64,000 bases of DNA from Microbacterium oxydans (GCF_000956525.1 NZ_JYIW01000026.1:186001-250000); one strand, 5' to 3'. Numbered from the stretch's first letter, positions 15,967 to 25,757 are shown. Notes: generated by a model from the letters alone, not told the origin. Made by a program: numbers and translations.

Positions 15967-17183
15967 CCGCCCCGACCAGGGTCGGCGCCAGGTGGATGTC
16001 GATCTTCACCCTCGCCTGGCTCGCGATCTGGACCGTGCAGCTCACACCGGTGCAACTGCTGCTCCCGTTGCAGCTCGACACCCCGGAGGACGACTGGATC
16101 CGCGGTGTCGTGTCGTCGGGCATCGTGCTCGGCATCGGGGGCCTCGCCGGTGTCATCGCCGGACCCGCTGCCGGCGCACTCTCCGACCGTGCAGCCGCGG
16201 GAACGCACCGACGACGGCCGTGGGCGCTGGGCGGTGTCTGGTTCACCGCTCTGTGTCTGGTGCTCTCGGGCTTCGCCACCGGACCGTTTGCCGTCGGCCT
16301 CGGCTGGGTGGGGGTGTCGATCGGTGTGGCAGTGTCATCCGCCGCATTCACAGCCCTCATCGCCGATCAGCTCCCCTCGACGCAGCGTGGTGCGGCATCC
16401 GCTGCCGTCGGATCGAGCCAGGCCGTCGGCATCGTCCTCGGCGTCGGACTCGTCGTGCTGCTCGGGCTCGACATCGTGACCGGCTACCTGTTGCTCGCCG
16501 GCATCATCCTGGTGATCGGCACCGGATCCGCCCTGCTGCTGCCTGATCCGACGGGAACCGCGGCGATGCGTCCGCCGAGGGTCAAACGCCGCAGACTCGC
16601 CTCGCTGCGGGATCGAGACTTCGCCTGGATGCTGTCCGGGCGTCTGGTCACGAACATCGGCAACGCCCTCGGAACCGCGCTGTTCCTCTTCTTCCTGCTG
16701 CACGGTCTCGGCCAGCCGAGTGCCACCGCCCAGGACAACCTGCTGCTGCTGATCGTCGTCTACACCCTGTTCGTGGTGATCGCCTCGGTGCTCAGCGGGA
16801 TCATCTCCGACCGCACCGGCAACCGGCGGGGCCTCGCCATCGCGGCCACGCTCGTGCAGGCGGCCTCCGGCGTCGCGATCGCGGTCGTGCCGACCTTCGA
16901 GATGACGATGGTCGCCGCCGCGCTCATGGGCGTCGGCTACGGCGCCTTCTCCACCGTCGGGCTCGCATTCGCGGCAGATCTGCTCCCCGATGCGCAGGAC
17001 CACGCACGCGACCTCGGCATCGTCACCGTGACGGCGGCGCTCGGGCAGCTCATCGGTCCGGTGCTGGGAGCGCTCCTGGTCGCGCTGGTCGGCGGGTTCT
17101 GGCTCGTCTTCGTCGCCGCGGCGGTGCTGTCAGTGCTCGGCGGCGTGCTCACCGCGTGCGCGCGGCAACCCGCCCGCCTCTGA
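15963..17183 (+). CDS. MFS transporter
   Basis: This is a 406-residue major facilitator with 12 predicted membrane helices. The first starts at [18 protein letters not shown]. The loop between helices 2 and 3 has the family motif [17 protein letters not shown], and a second copy, [12 protein letters not shown], follows in the C-terminal half after the central basic loop [17 protein letters not shown]. The shape resembles sugar-cation symporter-like MFS members, but the substrate is unknown. The chosen GTG start overlaps the stop of the 29-codon upstream ORF; Met at 15996 is a fallback start. It converges with the alpha/beta hydrolase, whose 3' end it overlaps by 54 bases. Confidence 0.85.
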   Translation: MTAPTRVGARWMSIFTLAWLAIWTVQLTPVQLLLPLQLDTPEDDWIRGVVSSGIVLGIGGLAGVIAGPAAGALSDRAAAGTHRRRPWALGGVWFTALCLVLSGFATGPFAVGLGWVGVSIGVAVSSAAFTALIADQLPSTQRGAASAAVGSSQAVGIVLGVGLVVLLGLDIVTGYLLLAGIILVIGTGSALLLPDPTGTAAMRPPRVKRRRLASLRDRDFAWMLSGRLVTNIGNALGTALFLFFLLHGLGQPSATAQDNLLLLIVVYTLFVVIASVLSGIISDRTGNRRGLAIAATLVQAASGVAIAVVPTFEMTMVAAALMGVGYGAFSTVGLAFAADLLPDAQDHARDLGIVTVTAALGQLIGPVLGALLVALVGGFWLVFVAAAVLSVLGGVLTACARQPARL

Positions 17184-17894
17184 TTCGAGCGTCGCGATGC
17201 CCAAGCGGATCGCGGCGTTGAAGATGCGCGGCCGCATGACGGTGACGAGATGCGTCGTCCGCGGCACGATGACGAGCTCCGCGTGCGGCGCGAGGCGCTG
17301 GAACAGCCGCTCGTTCACGCGCAGCTGGTCGTACTGGCCGTTCACGAACCAGAGCGGAACGCTGATCCGTCGCAGCGCCGCCGGGATGTTCAGCTCGGCC
17401 AGACTCGCCAGCGCCCGATCCTGTACCTCGAGGGCGTAGCCGCCGGCACCGAAGTCGGCCCTGGTCTCGCTGGGGACGGTCGTGGCGAGGATGCCTCTGG
17501 TGATCCACATGCCGTCCCCTGGAAGCGACTTCACCGCCCGGAAGAGCATCCGGTAGAGCGTCAACCCTGCACCACGGGGGAGCGAGGTGCAGGCGGCGGC
17601 GAGCAGGCCGGCGACCGGTGGTGTCGAGGCGCCGCCCGTATAGGCGATCGACAGCAGTCCGCCCATCGAGTGGCCGACGAGCAGCACCGGGCCGCGTTCG
17701 GCGGCGGCCCGCACCGCGTCATCGATCGCCTGCAGCGCTGCATCCAGCGTGAATTCCTCGTGGATTCTCGCGCCGTGCCCTGGCAGGTCGATGGCCGTGC
17801 ATCCGTATCCGTGCGCTTCCAGGTGCGCGACCTGCGACCGCCACATGGTGGCGGACGTACGGATTCCGTGGACGAGGACGACCTGGACGCTCAC
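17130..17894 (-). CDS. Alpha/beta hydrolase
   Basis: This is a 254-residue single-domain hydrolase. The oxyanion strand is VQVVLVHGIRTSATMW, the nucleophile elbow is GHSMGG, the acid is probably in WFVNGQYDQLRVNE, and the catalytic His is in VPRTTHLVTVMRP. It has no signal peptide. The substrate is not predictable; similar proteins are esterases or haloperoxidase-like enzymes. Start GTG 17894 is chosen because it is preceded by a leaderless -10 box. Its last 54 bases overlap the end of the convergent MFS gene. Confidence 0.85.
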   Translation of the reverse strand: MSVQVVLVHGIRTSATMWRSQVAHLEAHGYGCTAIDLPGHGARIHEEFTLDAALQAIDDAVRAAAERGPVLLVGHSMGGLLSIAYTGGASTPPVAGLLAAACTSLPRGAGLTLYRMLFRAVKSLPGDGMWITRGILATTVPSETRADFGAGGYALEVQDRALASLAELNIPAALRRISVPLWFVNGQYDQLRVNERLFQRLAPHAELVIVPRTTHLVTVMRPRIFNAAIRLGIATLESEAGGLPRARGEHAAEH

Positions 17895-17900
17895 TCGCCA

Positions 17901-17906
17901 AGCATA
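17901..17906 (-). promoter_or_regulatory. Leaderless -10 box of the alpha/beta hydrolase
   Basis: On the minus strand TATGCT is followed by 6 bases and the GTG start at 17894. Confidence 0.55.
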
Positions 17907-17909
17907 CGA

Positions 17910-17944
17910 AAGCGGGGCCGGTGGATGAACCACCGACCCCGCTT
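17910..17944. terminator. Terminator after the peptide-binding protein gene
   Basis: The inverted repeat AAGCGGGG...CCCCGCTT has a nested GGTGG/CCACC stem. It lies 18 bases after the stop of the ABC substrate-binding gene (minus strand) and separates it from the hydrolase promoter. Confidence 0.7.
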
Positions 17945-17962
17945 CCATCGTGCAGGAAGTGC

Positions 17963-19675
17963 TTACTTCTCCCAGCCCACGTTCTCCACCGGCGAGACGC
18001 CGAAGAGGTCGAGGCCCACGTAGGGCTCGGGGGTCAGGTTGGCGAGGCCCTTCTTGGCCGTGAAGATCGAGGGACCGTTGTAGAGCGGGATGACGCCCCA
18101 GGTCTCCTTGATGATCTCCGGCTCGAGCTTCATCGTCGCGGCGGTCCAGTCAGCGGCCGTCGTGGTCGACTCGACCTGATCCTTGATCTTCTCGTCGATG
18201 TCGGCGTTGCCGGTACCGGAGAGGTTCAGGCTGCTGTCAGAGCAGTAGAGCTGGCAGAAGTACAGCGGTCCGAACGGGTCGGAGTCGGTGAAGCGCAGGG
18301 AGAATGCGTCCCAGTTCTTCGTGCTGAAGTCGGTCGAGAAGTCCGCGGGAGCGCGCTTCTCGATCTTCAGGTCGATGCCGATGGCCTTCTCCTGCTGCTG
18401 CAGTGCCTTGGCCAGGGCCTCGATCGTCGGGTCGTCGCTGTGCACCGGGTAGACGATCTCGAGCTTCACGCCATCCTTCTCGCGGATGCCGTCGTCGCCC
18501 GCGGTCCAGCCGGCGTCCTCGAGCAGCTTCTTGGCGCCGTCGACGTCGAACTTCAGTCCGGCTTCGGAGAACGAGTCCTTGTAGCCGTCCTGGAAGTCGT
18601 ACATGTTCAGCGATCCCGCAGGAGCTTCCTCGTAGTCGAGGCCGTTCCACGCGATCTGCTTCTGCTGGTCGATGTCGATCGCCATGAAGAACGCCTGACG
18701 GACGTCGAGGTCCTTCAGCTGCGGCTTCTCGGCGTCGAGGATCACGATCGTCTTGGCCGTCTGCTGCGAGCGGTAGGTGACGACATCCTTCATGTCGGCG
18801 ACCTGCGCGAGGCGGTCCTTCGTGTTCGTGCCGACGATGTCGATCTCACCGTTCTTGAAGGCGTTGATCGATGCGGCAGCGTCGAGACCCGTGAAGGTCA
18901 CCTTCTCGAGCAGCGGCTTGTCGCCCCACCACTTCTCGTTCGGCTCGAACGTGACGGACTGGCCGTTCACGTCGTAGTCGGTGAGCTTGTACGGTCCAGC
19001 GCCCCACTCGGGGTGCGCGTTCTCGATGTAGGCGGTGTTGAAGACCTCCGGCGAGTTGACCGCCGGGTTCAGGATGCCGTTGAGGAACGGCATCTTCGGC
19101 CAGGCGAACTCACCCTTGAACGTGACGATGACGTCCTTGTCGGTCGCGCCCTTGGTGACGGACTCGATCTCCTTGTAGCCGTCGGTGGAGCTCGTCTCGT
19201 ACGCCTCGTCCTGGCCGCTGTTGGCCTTCCACGTGGTCTCGAATGCGGTGTAGTCGATCGGCGTGCCGTCGTTCCAGACCGCCTTCTCGTTGACCTTCAT
19301 CGTGATGACGGTCTTGCCGTCCTTCGTGGAGATGTCCCACTCGTCGAGGTAGGCCGGGTTCGCGGAGACGTCGCCCTCGGGCGTCATCAGGAACACCTGC
19401 GGGTTGTACCACTGAGCGAGACGCGTCGTGTCGGCGCTGGCGTTGCCGTTGAACGGGTTCATCTGAGGCGTGACCTCGTTGATGCCGAAGTTGACCACGC
19501 CCCCCTCCTTGAGGTTCTCGCGCGGCTGCGGGTTGTAGTCCGCCTGCTTCGTCTCCTGGGGCTTGTTGCCGCCATCGGTGCCGCCGTTGTCGCCGCCCGC
19601 TGCACATCCGCTGATCACGAGTGCGAGAGCGCCGCTGAGGGCGATGATGCCCGTCAGCTTCGTGGTGCTTTTCAT
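17963..19675 (-). CDS. ABC transporter substrate-binding lipoprotein (peptide type)
   Basis: This is a 570-residue solute-binding protein of the SBP_bac_5 (OppA/DppA) family. The start MKSTTKL follows Shine-Dalgarno AAAGGAG. The signal peptide ends in lipobox LVISGC, so the protein is anchored to the outer face of the membrane. Mature-domain features are LKEGGVVNFGINEVTPQMNPF, a WNDGTPIDYTAF strand (the family WSDGxPxTAxD region) and GAGPYKLTDYD. Likely ligands are di- or oligopeptides, but other ligands are possible. It is the last gene of the importer operon, and a 118-base gap with inverted repeats separates it from the ATPase gene. Confidence 0.9.
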   Translation of the reverse strand: MKSTTKLTGIIALSGALALVISGCAAGGDNGGTDGGNKPQETKQADYNPQPRENLKEGGVVNFGINEVTPQMNPFNGNASADTTRLAQWYNPQVFLMTPEGDVSANPAYLDEWDISTKDGKTVITMKVNEKAVWNDGTPIDYTAFETTWKANSGQDEAYETSSTDGYKEIESVTKGATDKDVIVTFKGEFAWPKMPFLNGILNPAVNSPEVFNTAYIENAHPEWGAGPYKLTDYDVNGQSVTFEPNEKWWGDKPLLEKVTFTGLDAAASINAFKNGEIDIVGTNTKDRLAQVADMKDVVTYRSQQTAKTIVILDAEKPQLKDLDVRQAFFMAIDIDQQKQIAWNGLDYEEAPAGSLNMYDFQDGYKDSFSEAGLKFDVDGAKKLLEDAGWTAGDDGIREKDGVKLEIVYPVHSDDPTIEALAKALQQQEKAIGIDLKIEKRAPADFSTDFSTKNWDAFSLRFTDSDPFGPLYFCQLYCSDSSLNLSGTGNADIDEKIKDQVESTTTAADWTAATMKLEPEIIKETWGVIPLYNGPSIFTAKKGLANLTPEPYVGLDLFGVSPVENVGWEK

Positions 19676-19687
19676 GGTGCTCCTTTC

Positions 19688-19739
19688 GCCTTTCGGCGTA
19701 GTCATAAAGGGGAGGTTAGTTCGCTTTTGGCCGAAAGGC
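19688..19739 (-). promoter_or_regulatory. Inverted repeat upstream of the binding-protein gene
   Basis: GCCTTTCGGC (19688-19697) and GCCGAAAGGC (19730-19739) are perfect inverted copies 32 bases apart. The arm next to the gene also forms the small palindrome CGCCTTTCGGCG. The Shine-Dalgarno sequence begins right behind it. It could be an operator, an mRNA-stabilising hairpin or a processing site. Confidence 0.5.
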
Positions 19740-19793
19740 TCGGGTGTGCGAGTGAATATCGCTTAACCGTTACCGGACGGTGACCGAGGAGCC

Positions 19794-21737
19794 TCAGGAG
19801 ACCAGTGGCTGCGTGGTCATCGTCTTGGCATCGAAGACCACCCGCTGGCGCGTGCGCTCGATGTCCGGGTCGGGAACCGGGATCGCCGACAGCAGCGCCT
19901 TCGTGTACGGATGCTGCGGATTGTCGAAGACCTCGTCGACGTCGCCGTGCTCGACGAATTCTCCGAGGTACATCACGGCCACGCGGTCGGCGATGTGCCT
20001 GACCACTGACAGATCGTGGGCGACGAACAGGTACGACAATCCCAGCTTGACCTTGAGCTCGTCGAGCAGGTTGATCACGCCGGCCTGGATCGACACGTCG
20101 AGCGCCGACACGGGCTCGTCGAGCACCACGATCTTCGGGTTCGTCGACAGGGCACGGGCGATGCCGATGCGCTGTCGCTGCCCGCCCGAGAACGCGCTCG
20201 GGAAGCGATCGAGGTGCGCGGGGTTGAGCCCGACGAGGTCCATCAACTCCTGCACGCGCACGTAGGCATCGGCGCGCGAGGTCCCGATCGCGGTCATCGG
20301 CTCGGCGATGATGTCGGCCACCGTCATCCGGGGGTCGAGCGCTGCCATCGGGTCCTGGAACACGATCTGGATGTCGCGACGGAGCTCGCGCTCCTGACGG
20401 CCACTGGTGATGTCGCCGACGCTGGTGCCTGCGATGACGATGTCGCCGTCGGCCTGCTTCTCGAAGTCCATGATCTGCAGCAGGGTCGTCGTCTTGCCCG
20501 AGCCCGATTCGCCGACGATGGCCATGGTCTCGCCCTCGCGCACGTCGAAGCTGATGCCCTTGACCGCGTGCACCTCGCCCACCTTGCGCTTGAACACAGC
20601 CCCCTTCATGAGGGGGAAGGACTTGGTCATGTTGCGCACTTCAAGCGTGACCGGGCGCTCCTCCCGCGGCGTTCGCGTGAGGTCGCTCTCGGGGATCACC
20701 GGGAGCGGGTAGACGGGGAGTCCGCCGATCAGGCCGCCGTCCTCGATCTCGTTCGCTCGGATGCACGCCGCGCTGTGTGCCGCGGTGGTGCCGGTGGACA
20801 CGGGAAGGAGCTCGGGCTCCTTCGTCAGGCAGGCGTCCATCACGATCGGGCAGCGATCTGCGAACGGGCATGCATCCGGCAAGCCGATCAGCAGTGGCGG
20901 ATTCCCCTTGATCGGAACCAGCGGCTGCTTCTCGGACTTGTCGACGCGAGGGATCGCGCCCAGCAGACCGATCGAGTACGGCATCCGCGTGCGGTGGAAG
21001 AGCTCGCGGGCCTCCGCGTGCTCGACGGGCTTGCCGGCGTACATCACGATGACGTCGTCGGCCGTCCTGGCCACGACGCCCATGTCGTGCGTGATCATGA
21101 TGACGGCGGCACCGGTCTCACCCTGCGCCTTCTCGATCAGGTCGAGGATCTGCGCCTGGATCGTGACGTCGAGGGCTGTGGTCGGCTCGTCGCAGATGAT
21201 GAGCTTCGGGTTGTTGGCCATGGCGATCGCGATGACGACGCGCTGCCGCATACCCCCCGAGAACTCGTGCGGGAACGCCTTCATGCGCTTCTCCGGCTCA
21301 GGGATGCCGACCAGCGAGAGCAGCTCGACCGAGCGATCCCAGGAGTCCTTCTTGGAGAGGTTGCGGTGGACGGTCAGTGCCTCGATGAGCTGGTCGCCGA
21401 TCGTGAAGACCGGCGTGAGCGAGGTCAGCGGGTCCTGGAAGACCATGGTCATCCCGTTGCCGCGGATCATCGACATCTGCTTGTCGGTCTTGCCCAGCAG
21501 CTCCTGGCCGTCGAAGACGACCGATCCGGTGACCTTCGCGTTGTCGTCGAGCAGCCCCATGATCGCGAGCGAGGTCACGGACTTCCCCGACCCCGATTCA
21601 CCGACGATGCCGAGGGTCTTGCCCGCCTGCAGGTCGAAGGAGACGCCGCGGACGGCGTCGACGCGACCGGCTTCGGACGGGAAGCTGACGTGGAGGTCGC
21701 GGACGGACAGGACGGTGGATGCAGGTGTGGTGCTCAT
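19794..21737 (-). CDS. ABC transporter ATP-binding protein, two fused ATPase domains
   Basis: This is a 647-residue protein joining what in many bacteria are separate DppD and DppF subunits. The first domain has GESGSGKSVT, Q-loop region VFQDPLTSLTP, signature EFSGGMRQRV and Walker B LIICDEP. It ends in the oligopeptide-transporter C-terminal region with a Cys cluster (DACPFADRCPIVMDAC). The second domain has GESGSGKTTT, VFQDPMAALDP, signature FSGGQRQRIGIARAL and IVVLDEPVSALD. Both sites look active. It energises the two permeases encoded just upstream, with an ATGA overlap (21734-21737). The start MSTTPASTVLSV was chosen for this overlap. Confidence 0.93.
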   Translation of the reverse strand: MSTTPASTVLSVRDLHVSFPSEAGRVDAVRGVSFDLQAGKTLGIVGESGSGKSVTSLAIMGLLDDNAKVTGSVVFDGQELLGKTDKQMSMIRGNGMTMVFQDPLTSLTPVFTIGDQLIEALTVHRNLSKKDSWDRSVELLSLVGIPEPEKRMKAFPHEFSGGMRQRVVIAIAMANNPKLIICDEPTTALDVTIQAQILDLIEKAQGETGAAVIMITHDMGVVARTADDVIVMYAGKPVEHAEARELFHRTRMPYSIGLLGAIPRVDKSEKQPLVPIKGNPPLLIGLPDACPFADRCPIVMDACLTKEPELLPVSTGTTAAHSAACIRANEIEDGGLIGGLPVYPLPVIPESDLTRTPREERPVTLEVRNMTKSFPLMKGAVFKRKVGEVHAVKGISFDVREGETMAIVGESGSGKTTTLLQIMDFEKQADGDIVIAGTSVGDITSGRQERELRRDIQIVFQDPMAALDPRMTVADIIAEPMTAIGTSRADAYVRVQELMDLVGLNPAHLDRFPSAFSGGQRQRIGIARALSTNPKIVVLDEPVSALDVSIQAGVINLLDELKVKLGLSYLFVAHDLSVVRHIADRVAVMYLGEFVEHGDVDEVFDNPQHPYTKALLSAIPVPDPDIERTRQRVVFDAKTMTTQPLVS

Positions 21738-22663
21738 GCGCGGCCTCCAGCCGCTGAAGTGGGATCGAGCGCATCGCGCAGGCCGTCGGCGACGAGCGCC
21801 ATCGACACGGTGAGCAGGGTGAGTGCAGCAGCGGGGAAGTAGAAGACCCACGGTGCGCTCGTGATGGTGTTCGCGCCGCTGCCGATCAGGGAGCCGAGCG
21901 AGACGTCGGGGATCTTCACGCCGAAGCCGATGAACGACAGCCCGGTCTCGGTGAGCACAGCCGCCACGACGCCCAGCGTGAAGTTGATGACGAGGAGCGA
22001 GCCGATGTTGGGAAGCAGGTGCCGGAGCACGATCCTCATACCGCGCACACCCATGTAGCGCGCGGCATGCACGTACTCACGCTCGCGCAGGGACAGCGCC
22101 ATGGTCCAGATCACCCGAGCGGGGAAGAACCAGCCGATGAAGATCAGCGCGAGGGCGATGATGCGCCAGTCACCACCGGCGCTGTTGGACACGAGCGCCA
22201 AGATCAGGAAGGTCGGGATCACCATCAGGAAGTGGATGATCAGGAGGGTCGAGCGCTCGAGGAGACCGCCGAAGTAGGCCGCTGCGGTGCCGACGATCGC
22301 GGAGATCACGGTGGTGCCGATCGAGACGGTCACCGCGATCATGAGCGAGCGCTGCAGACCGATCGACACCTGGGCGAACAGATCGTTGCCGGCGGGCGTC
22401 GTGCCGAACCAGTGCTCGGCTGTCGGCCCGGTGCCGAGGTTCAGGAAGTCGAGGTAGATGTGGTCGTACTTCGCGACCATCGGCCCGATGATCGAGAACA
22501 GGATCAGGGCGATGAAGATGAAGACGCCGAAGACCGCAGGGCGGTTGCGCATGAACCGGCGGTAGTAGAGCCCGAACACCGAGGTCCGCTTGCGCTGCGC
22601 GACAACGGGGGCGGCAGCGTCTGCCTGCGGGTGGAGCGTGGGGTCGATCATTTCGGTGCTCAT
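21734..22663 (-). CDS. Peptide ABC transporter permease (DppC type)
   Basis: This 309-residue inner-membrane subunit has about six helices. The N-terminal tail is followed by helix FMRNRPAVFGVFIFIALILFS, then the extracytoplasmic loop with GTTPAGNDLFAQVSIGLQRSL, the typical DppC LGTDxxGRDxxSR region. The EAA loop is EYVHAARYMGVRGMRIVLRHLLPN, which contacts the ATPase. It pairs with the DppB-type permease encoded one base upstream. Start ATG 22663 gives MSTEMIDPTLHP. The genes are translationally linked in the order B, C, ATPase. Confidence 0.92.
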   Translation of the reverse strand: MSTEMIDPTLHPQADAAAPVVAQRKRTSVFGLYYRRFMRNRPAVFGVFIFIALILFSIIGPMVAKYDHIYLDFLNLGTGPTAEHWFGTTPAGNDLFAQVSIGLQRSLMIAVTVSIGTTVISAIVGTAAAYFGGLLERSTLLIIHFLMVIPTFLILALVSNSAGGDWRIIALALIFIGWFFPARVIWTMALSLREREYVHAARYMGVRGMRIVLRHLLPNIGSLLVINFTLGVVAAVLTETGLSFIGFGVKIPDVSLGSLIGSGANTITSAPWVFYFPAAALTLLTVSMALVADGLRDALDPTSAAGGRA

Positions 22664-22664
22664 G

Positions 22665-23648
22665 TCAGCTCACTCTCACTCGAGGATCGAGGACCACGAC
22701 GGCGATGTCCGCCAGGATCGCGCCGATGGCGGTCAGCACGGCACCGAAGGCCGCGATCGCCACGACGCCGTGCACATCGTTCTTGCCGATGGTGTCGACG
22801 AAGTACTTGCCCATGCCGTTCCAGCCGAAGATCGTCTCGGTGAGGATGGCTCCGGTGAACACCGTCGGGATCGTGAACGCCAGCTGCGTGGCGACCGGGA
22901 TCAGCGAGGGGCGCAGCGCGTGCTTGCGGATGGCCTGCTGCTTGGTCAGACCCTTCGCTCGCGCCGTGCGGACGTAGTCCGCCTTGATGTTGTCGAGCAG
23001 CAGCGACCGCTGCAGCAGGTGGTAGCTCGCGTATCCGGTGATCACGAGGGCGATCGTCGGCAACGTGATGTGCTGCAGCTTGTCGATGAGGTACGGGAAG
23101 AACCCCTCGACTCCCTTGCTGCCCGCCCCGGTGACGTAGAACACGCGCACGCCGACCCAATCGTTGAACGAGATCGCGAGGAGCACGATGCCGAGGGCGG
23201 CGACGACGATCGGGATGTTCATCGTGATGATCGATGTCGCCTGGCCGATGCGGTCGCCGAGCTTGTACTGACGTGACGCGGTGTAGACGCCGAGGCCGAT
23301 GCCGAGCACGGCGCCGAGGATCGTCGCACCGATCACGAGTTCGCCCGAGATCAGGGCGCGATAGGCGATCTGGTCGTTCACCGACTGGCCGACCGGGCTC
23401 TGGCCCCAGTCCCACCGGAACAGGATCCCGCTGAACCAGACCCACCAGCGCTCGAGGAGCGGAACGGTGTCGCTGAGGTTGAGCGGCACGAGCATCCTCG
23501 TGATCTCATCCGTCGAGAGCGGAGGACGGCGACCGACGTAGTTGCTCCGTGGATCCAGGAACGACCAGGCCAGGAAGTACGTGACGTTGGTCGCGACCAC
23601 GATCATGAGCAACCAGCCCAGTGAGCGACGCAGCAGGTATTTGATCAA
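22665..23648 (-). CDS. Peptide ABC transporter permease (DppB type)
   Basis: This 327-residue first gene of the importer operon encodes about six membrane helices. The N-terminal helix IKYLLRRSLGWLLMIVVATNVTYFL is typical of DppB. The large periplasmic segment contains LLERWWVWFSGIL and DWGQSPV. The EAA loop is DYVRTARAKGLTKQQAIRKHALR. The start appears to be TTG (23646-23648), without a clear Shine-Dalgarno; a Met at residue 15 would remove part of the first helix and is less likely. It is divergent from lepA, with about 250 bases of shared upstream DNA. Confidence 0.9.
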   Translation of the reverse strand: MIKYLLRRSLGWLLMIVVATNVTYFLAWSFLDPRSNYVGRRPPLSTDEITRMLVPLNLSDTVPLLERWWVWFSGILFRWDWGQSPVGQSVNDQIAYRALISGELVIGATILGAVLGIGLGVYTASRQYKLGDRIGQATSIITMNIPIVVAALGIVLLAISFNDWVGVRVFYVTGAGSKGVEGFFPYLIDKLQHITLPTIALVITGYASYHLLQRSLLLDNIKADYVRTARAKGLTKQQAIRKHALRPSLIPVATQLAFTIPTVFTGAILTETIFGWNGMGKYFVDTIGKNDVHGVVAIAAFGAVLTAIGAILADIAVVVLDPRVRVS

Positions 23649-23857
23649 GGTGGGTCGTCTCTCTCTTCATCAGAACCCAGCCCGGGATCGCCGGTGCGAG
23701 GCTGAGTCGTACGTGCTTCACGCCGCGAATGTGCTTCGTCGCGCATCTCGGCATATCAATATTCTGGATCGTCAGAAAAATGTTATCCGGTCTGCTCACG
23801 AGTGGGACTGAGTCTCGCGGGCGGCCCTGGACCTCGGCGACATTACCACCAGAATTG

Positions 23858-23875
23858 ACCGAATCTTCATTCGGT
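23858..23875. promoter_or_regulatory. Inverted repeat upstream of lepA
   Basis: ACCGAAT-CTTC-ATTCGGT is a perfect 7-base inverted repeat ending 11 bases before the lepA -10 box, in the position of a -35 region. It is a candidate operator site. Confidence 0.35.
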
Positions 23876-23886
23876 TCGCCTCACCG

Positions 23887-23892
23887 TAGAAT
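23887..23892 (+). promoter_or_regulatory. -10 box of lepA
   Basis: TAGAAT lies 9 bases before the ATG at 23902, giving a leader of only a few bases. Confidence 0.5.
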
Positions 23893-23901
23893 CGAGTGGA
23901 C

Positions 23902-25755
23902 ATGTCTCCACGCGCTCTCACTCCGCTTCAGCCTGCCGCCACGCCCGCGAAGCAGATCCGCAACTTCTGCATCATCGCCCATATCGACCACGGCAAGTCG
24001 ACCCTTGCCGACCGCATGCTGCAGATCACCGGCGTGGTCTCGGACCGCGACATGCGTGCGCAGTACCTGGATCGGATGGACATCGAGCGCGAGCGCGGCA
24101 TCACGATCAAGAGCCAGGCGGTGCGGATGCCCTGGGAGATCGATGGCGAGACCTTCGCGCTCAACATGATCGACACCCCCGGCCACGTCGACTTCACCTA
24201 CGAGGTGTCGCGCTCGCTGGCCGCGTGCGAGGGCGCGATCCTTCTCGTCGACGCCGCGCAGGGCATCGAGGCGCAGACGCTCGCGAACCTCTACCTCGCG
24301 CTCGAGAACGACCTCCACATCATCCCGGTGCTGAACAAGATCGACCTGCCGGCCGCTGACCCGGAGAAGTACGCCAAGGAACTCGCATCGCTGATCGGCG
24401 GCAAGCCGGAGGACGTGCTCCGGGTGTCCGGCAAGACCGGTGTGGGCGTCGAAGAACTGCTCGACCGGCTGGTGAAGGAGATCCCGGCTCCGGTCGGCGA
24501 TGCGGATGCTCCGGCCCGCGCCATGATCTTCGACTCGGTCTACGACGCCTATCGCGGCGTCGTGACCTACGTGCGCATGGTCGACGGCAGTCTGTCGCCC
24601 CGTGAACGCATCCAGATGATGTCGACCGGCGCGAACCACGACGCGCTCGAGGTCGGCGTCTCCAGCCCCGAGCCGATCCCGTCCAAGGGTCTCGGCGTCG
24701 GCGAGGTCGGCTACCTCATCACCGGCGTGAAGGACGTGCGTCTCTCGAAGGTCGGTGACACGATCACCGCAGCGCGCAAGCCCGCGACCCAGGCTCTCGC
24801 CGGATACACCGACCCGAAGCCGATGGTGTTCTCGGGCATCTACCCGATCGACGGCAGCGACTACGCGGAGCTGCGCGAGGCGCTCGACAAGCTCAAGCTC
24901 TCCGACGCCTCGCTGCAGTACGAACCCGAGACCTCGGTCGCCCTCGGCTTCGGCTTCCGATGCGGCTTCCTCGGCCTGCTGCACCTCGAGATCATCACCG
25001 AGCGCCTTGAGCGCGAGTTCGGTCTCGACCTCATCACCACCGCTCCCAGCGTGATCTACGAGGTCTTCACCTCCGACACTGCGGAGACGGTGACCGTGAC
25101 GAACCCGAGCGAGTACCCCGACGGGCGCATCGGCTCGGTGTCCGAGCCGATGGTGAAGACGGCGATCCTGCTGCCCAAGGACTACGTCGGCACCGTGATG
25201 GAGCTCTGCCAGTCCCGCCGCGGATCGCTGCTGGGCATGGAGTACTTCTCCGAGGAGCGCGTCGAGCTCCGGTACATGATGCCGCTCGGTGAGATCGTCT
25301 TCGACTTCTTCGACCAGCTCAAGTCCAAGACCCAGGGCTACGCGTCGCTCGACTACGAGCCGGCAGGCCAGCAGGAAGCAGACCTCGTGAAGGTCGACAT
25401 CCTGCTGCAGGGCGAGAAGGTCGACGCCTTCAGCTCGATCGTGCACCGCGACAAGGCCTACGCGTACGGCACGATGATGGCCGAACGGCTGCGCAAGCTC
25501 ATTCCGCGTCAGCAGTTCGAGGTGCCGATCCAGGCGGCCATCGGTGCCAGGATCATCGCCCGCGAAACCATCCGCGCGATCCGCAAGGACGTGCTCGCGA
25601 AGTGCTACGGCGGTGACATCACCCGCAAGCGCAAGCTCCTCGAGAAGCAGAAGGAGGGCAAGAAGCGCATGAAGATGGTCGGCCGTGTCGAGGTTCCCCA
25701 GGAGGCGTTCATCGCTGCACTCTCGGGCGACGTCGACAGCAAGGACAAGAAGTAG
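23902..25755 (+). CDS. lepA: Elongation factor 4 (LepA), ribosomal GTPase
   Basis: This 617-residue translational GTPase associates with stalled or maturing ribosomes. G1 motif AHIDHGKST, switch [14 protein letters not shown] and the LepA-specific C-terminal domain ([31 protein letters not shown]) are all present. The family can back-translocate ribosomes and aids subunit biogenesis. The start is either GTG 23896 or ATG 23902. I chose ATG because the -10 box would leave almost no leader before the GTG. The next gene starts two bases after its stop. Confidence 0.96.
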   Translation: MSPRALTPLQPAATPAKQIRNFCIIAHIDHGKSTLADRMLQITGVVSDRDMRAQYLDRMDIERERGITIKSQAVRMPWEIDGETFALNMIDTPGHVDFTYEVSRSLAACEGAILLVDAAQGIEAQTLANLYLALENDLHIIPVLNKIDLPAADPEKYAKELASLIGGKPEDVLRVSGKTGVGVEELLDRLVKEIPAPVGDADAPARAMIFDSVYDAYRGVVTYVRMVDGSLSPRERIQMMSTGANHDALEVGVSSPEPIPSKGLGVGEVGYLITGVKDVRLSKVGDTITAARKPATQALAGYTDPKPMVFSGIYPIDGSDYAELREALDKLKLSDASLQYEPETSVALGFGFRCGFLGLLHLEIITERLEREFGLDLITTAPSVIYEVFTSDTAETVTVTNPSEYPDGRIGSVSEPMVKTAILLPKDYVGTVMELCQSRRGSLLGMEYFSEERVELRYMMPLGEIVFDFFDQLKSKTQGYASLDYEPAGQQEADLVKVDILLQGEKVDAFSSIVHRDKAYAYGTMMAERLRKLIPRQQFEVPIQAAIGARIIARETIRAIRKDVLAKCYGGDITRKRKLLEKQKEGKKRMKMVGRVEVPQEAFIAALSGDVDSKDKK

Positions 25756-25757
25756 GG

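Noticed and set aside
19794..21737. Frameshift or misassembly joining two ATPase genes
   Set aside because: The linker between the two ABC domains is a continuous, sensible reading frame. Both domains are complete and fused double ATPases are common in actinobacterial peptide importers.
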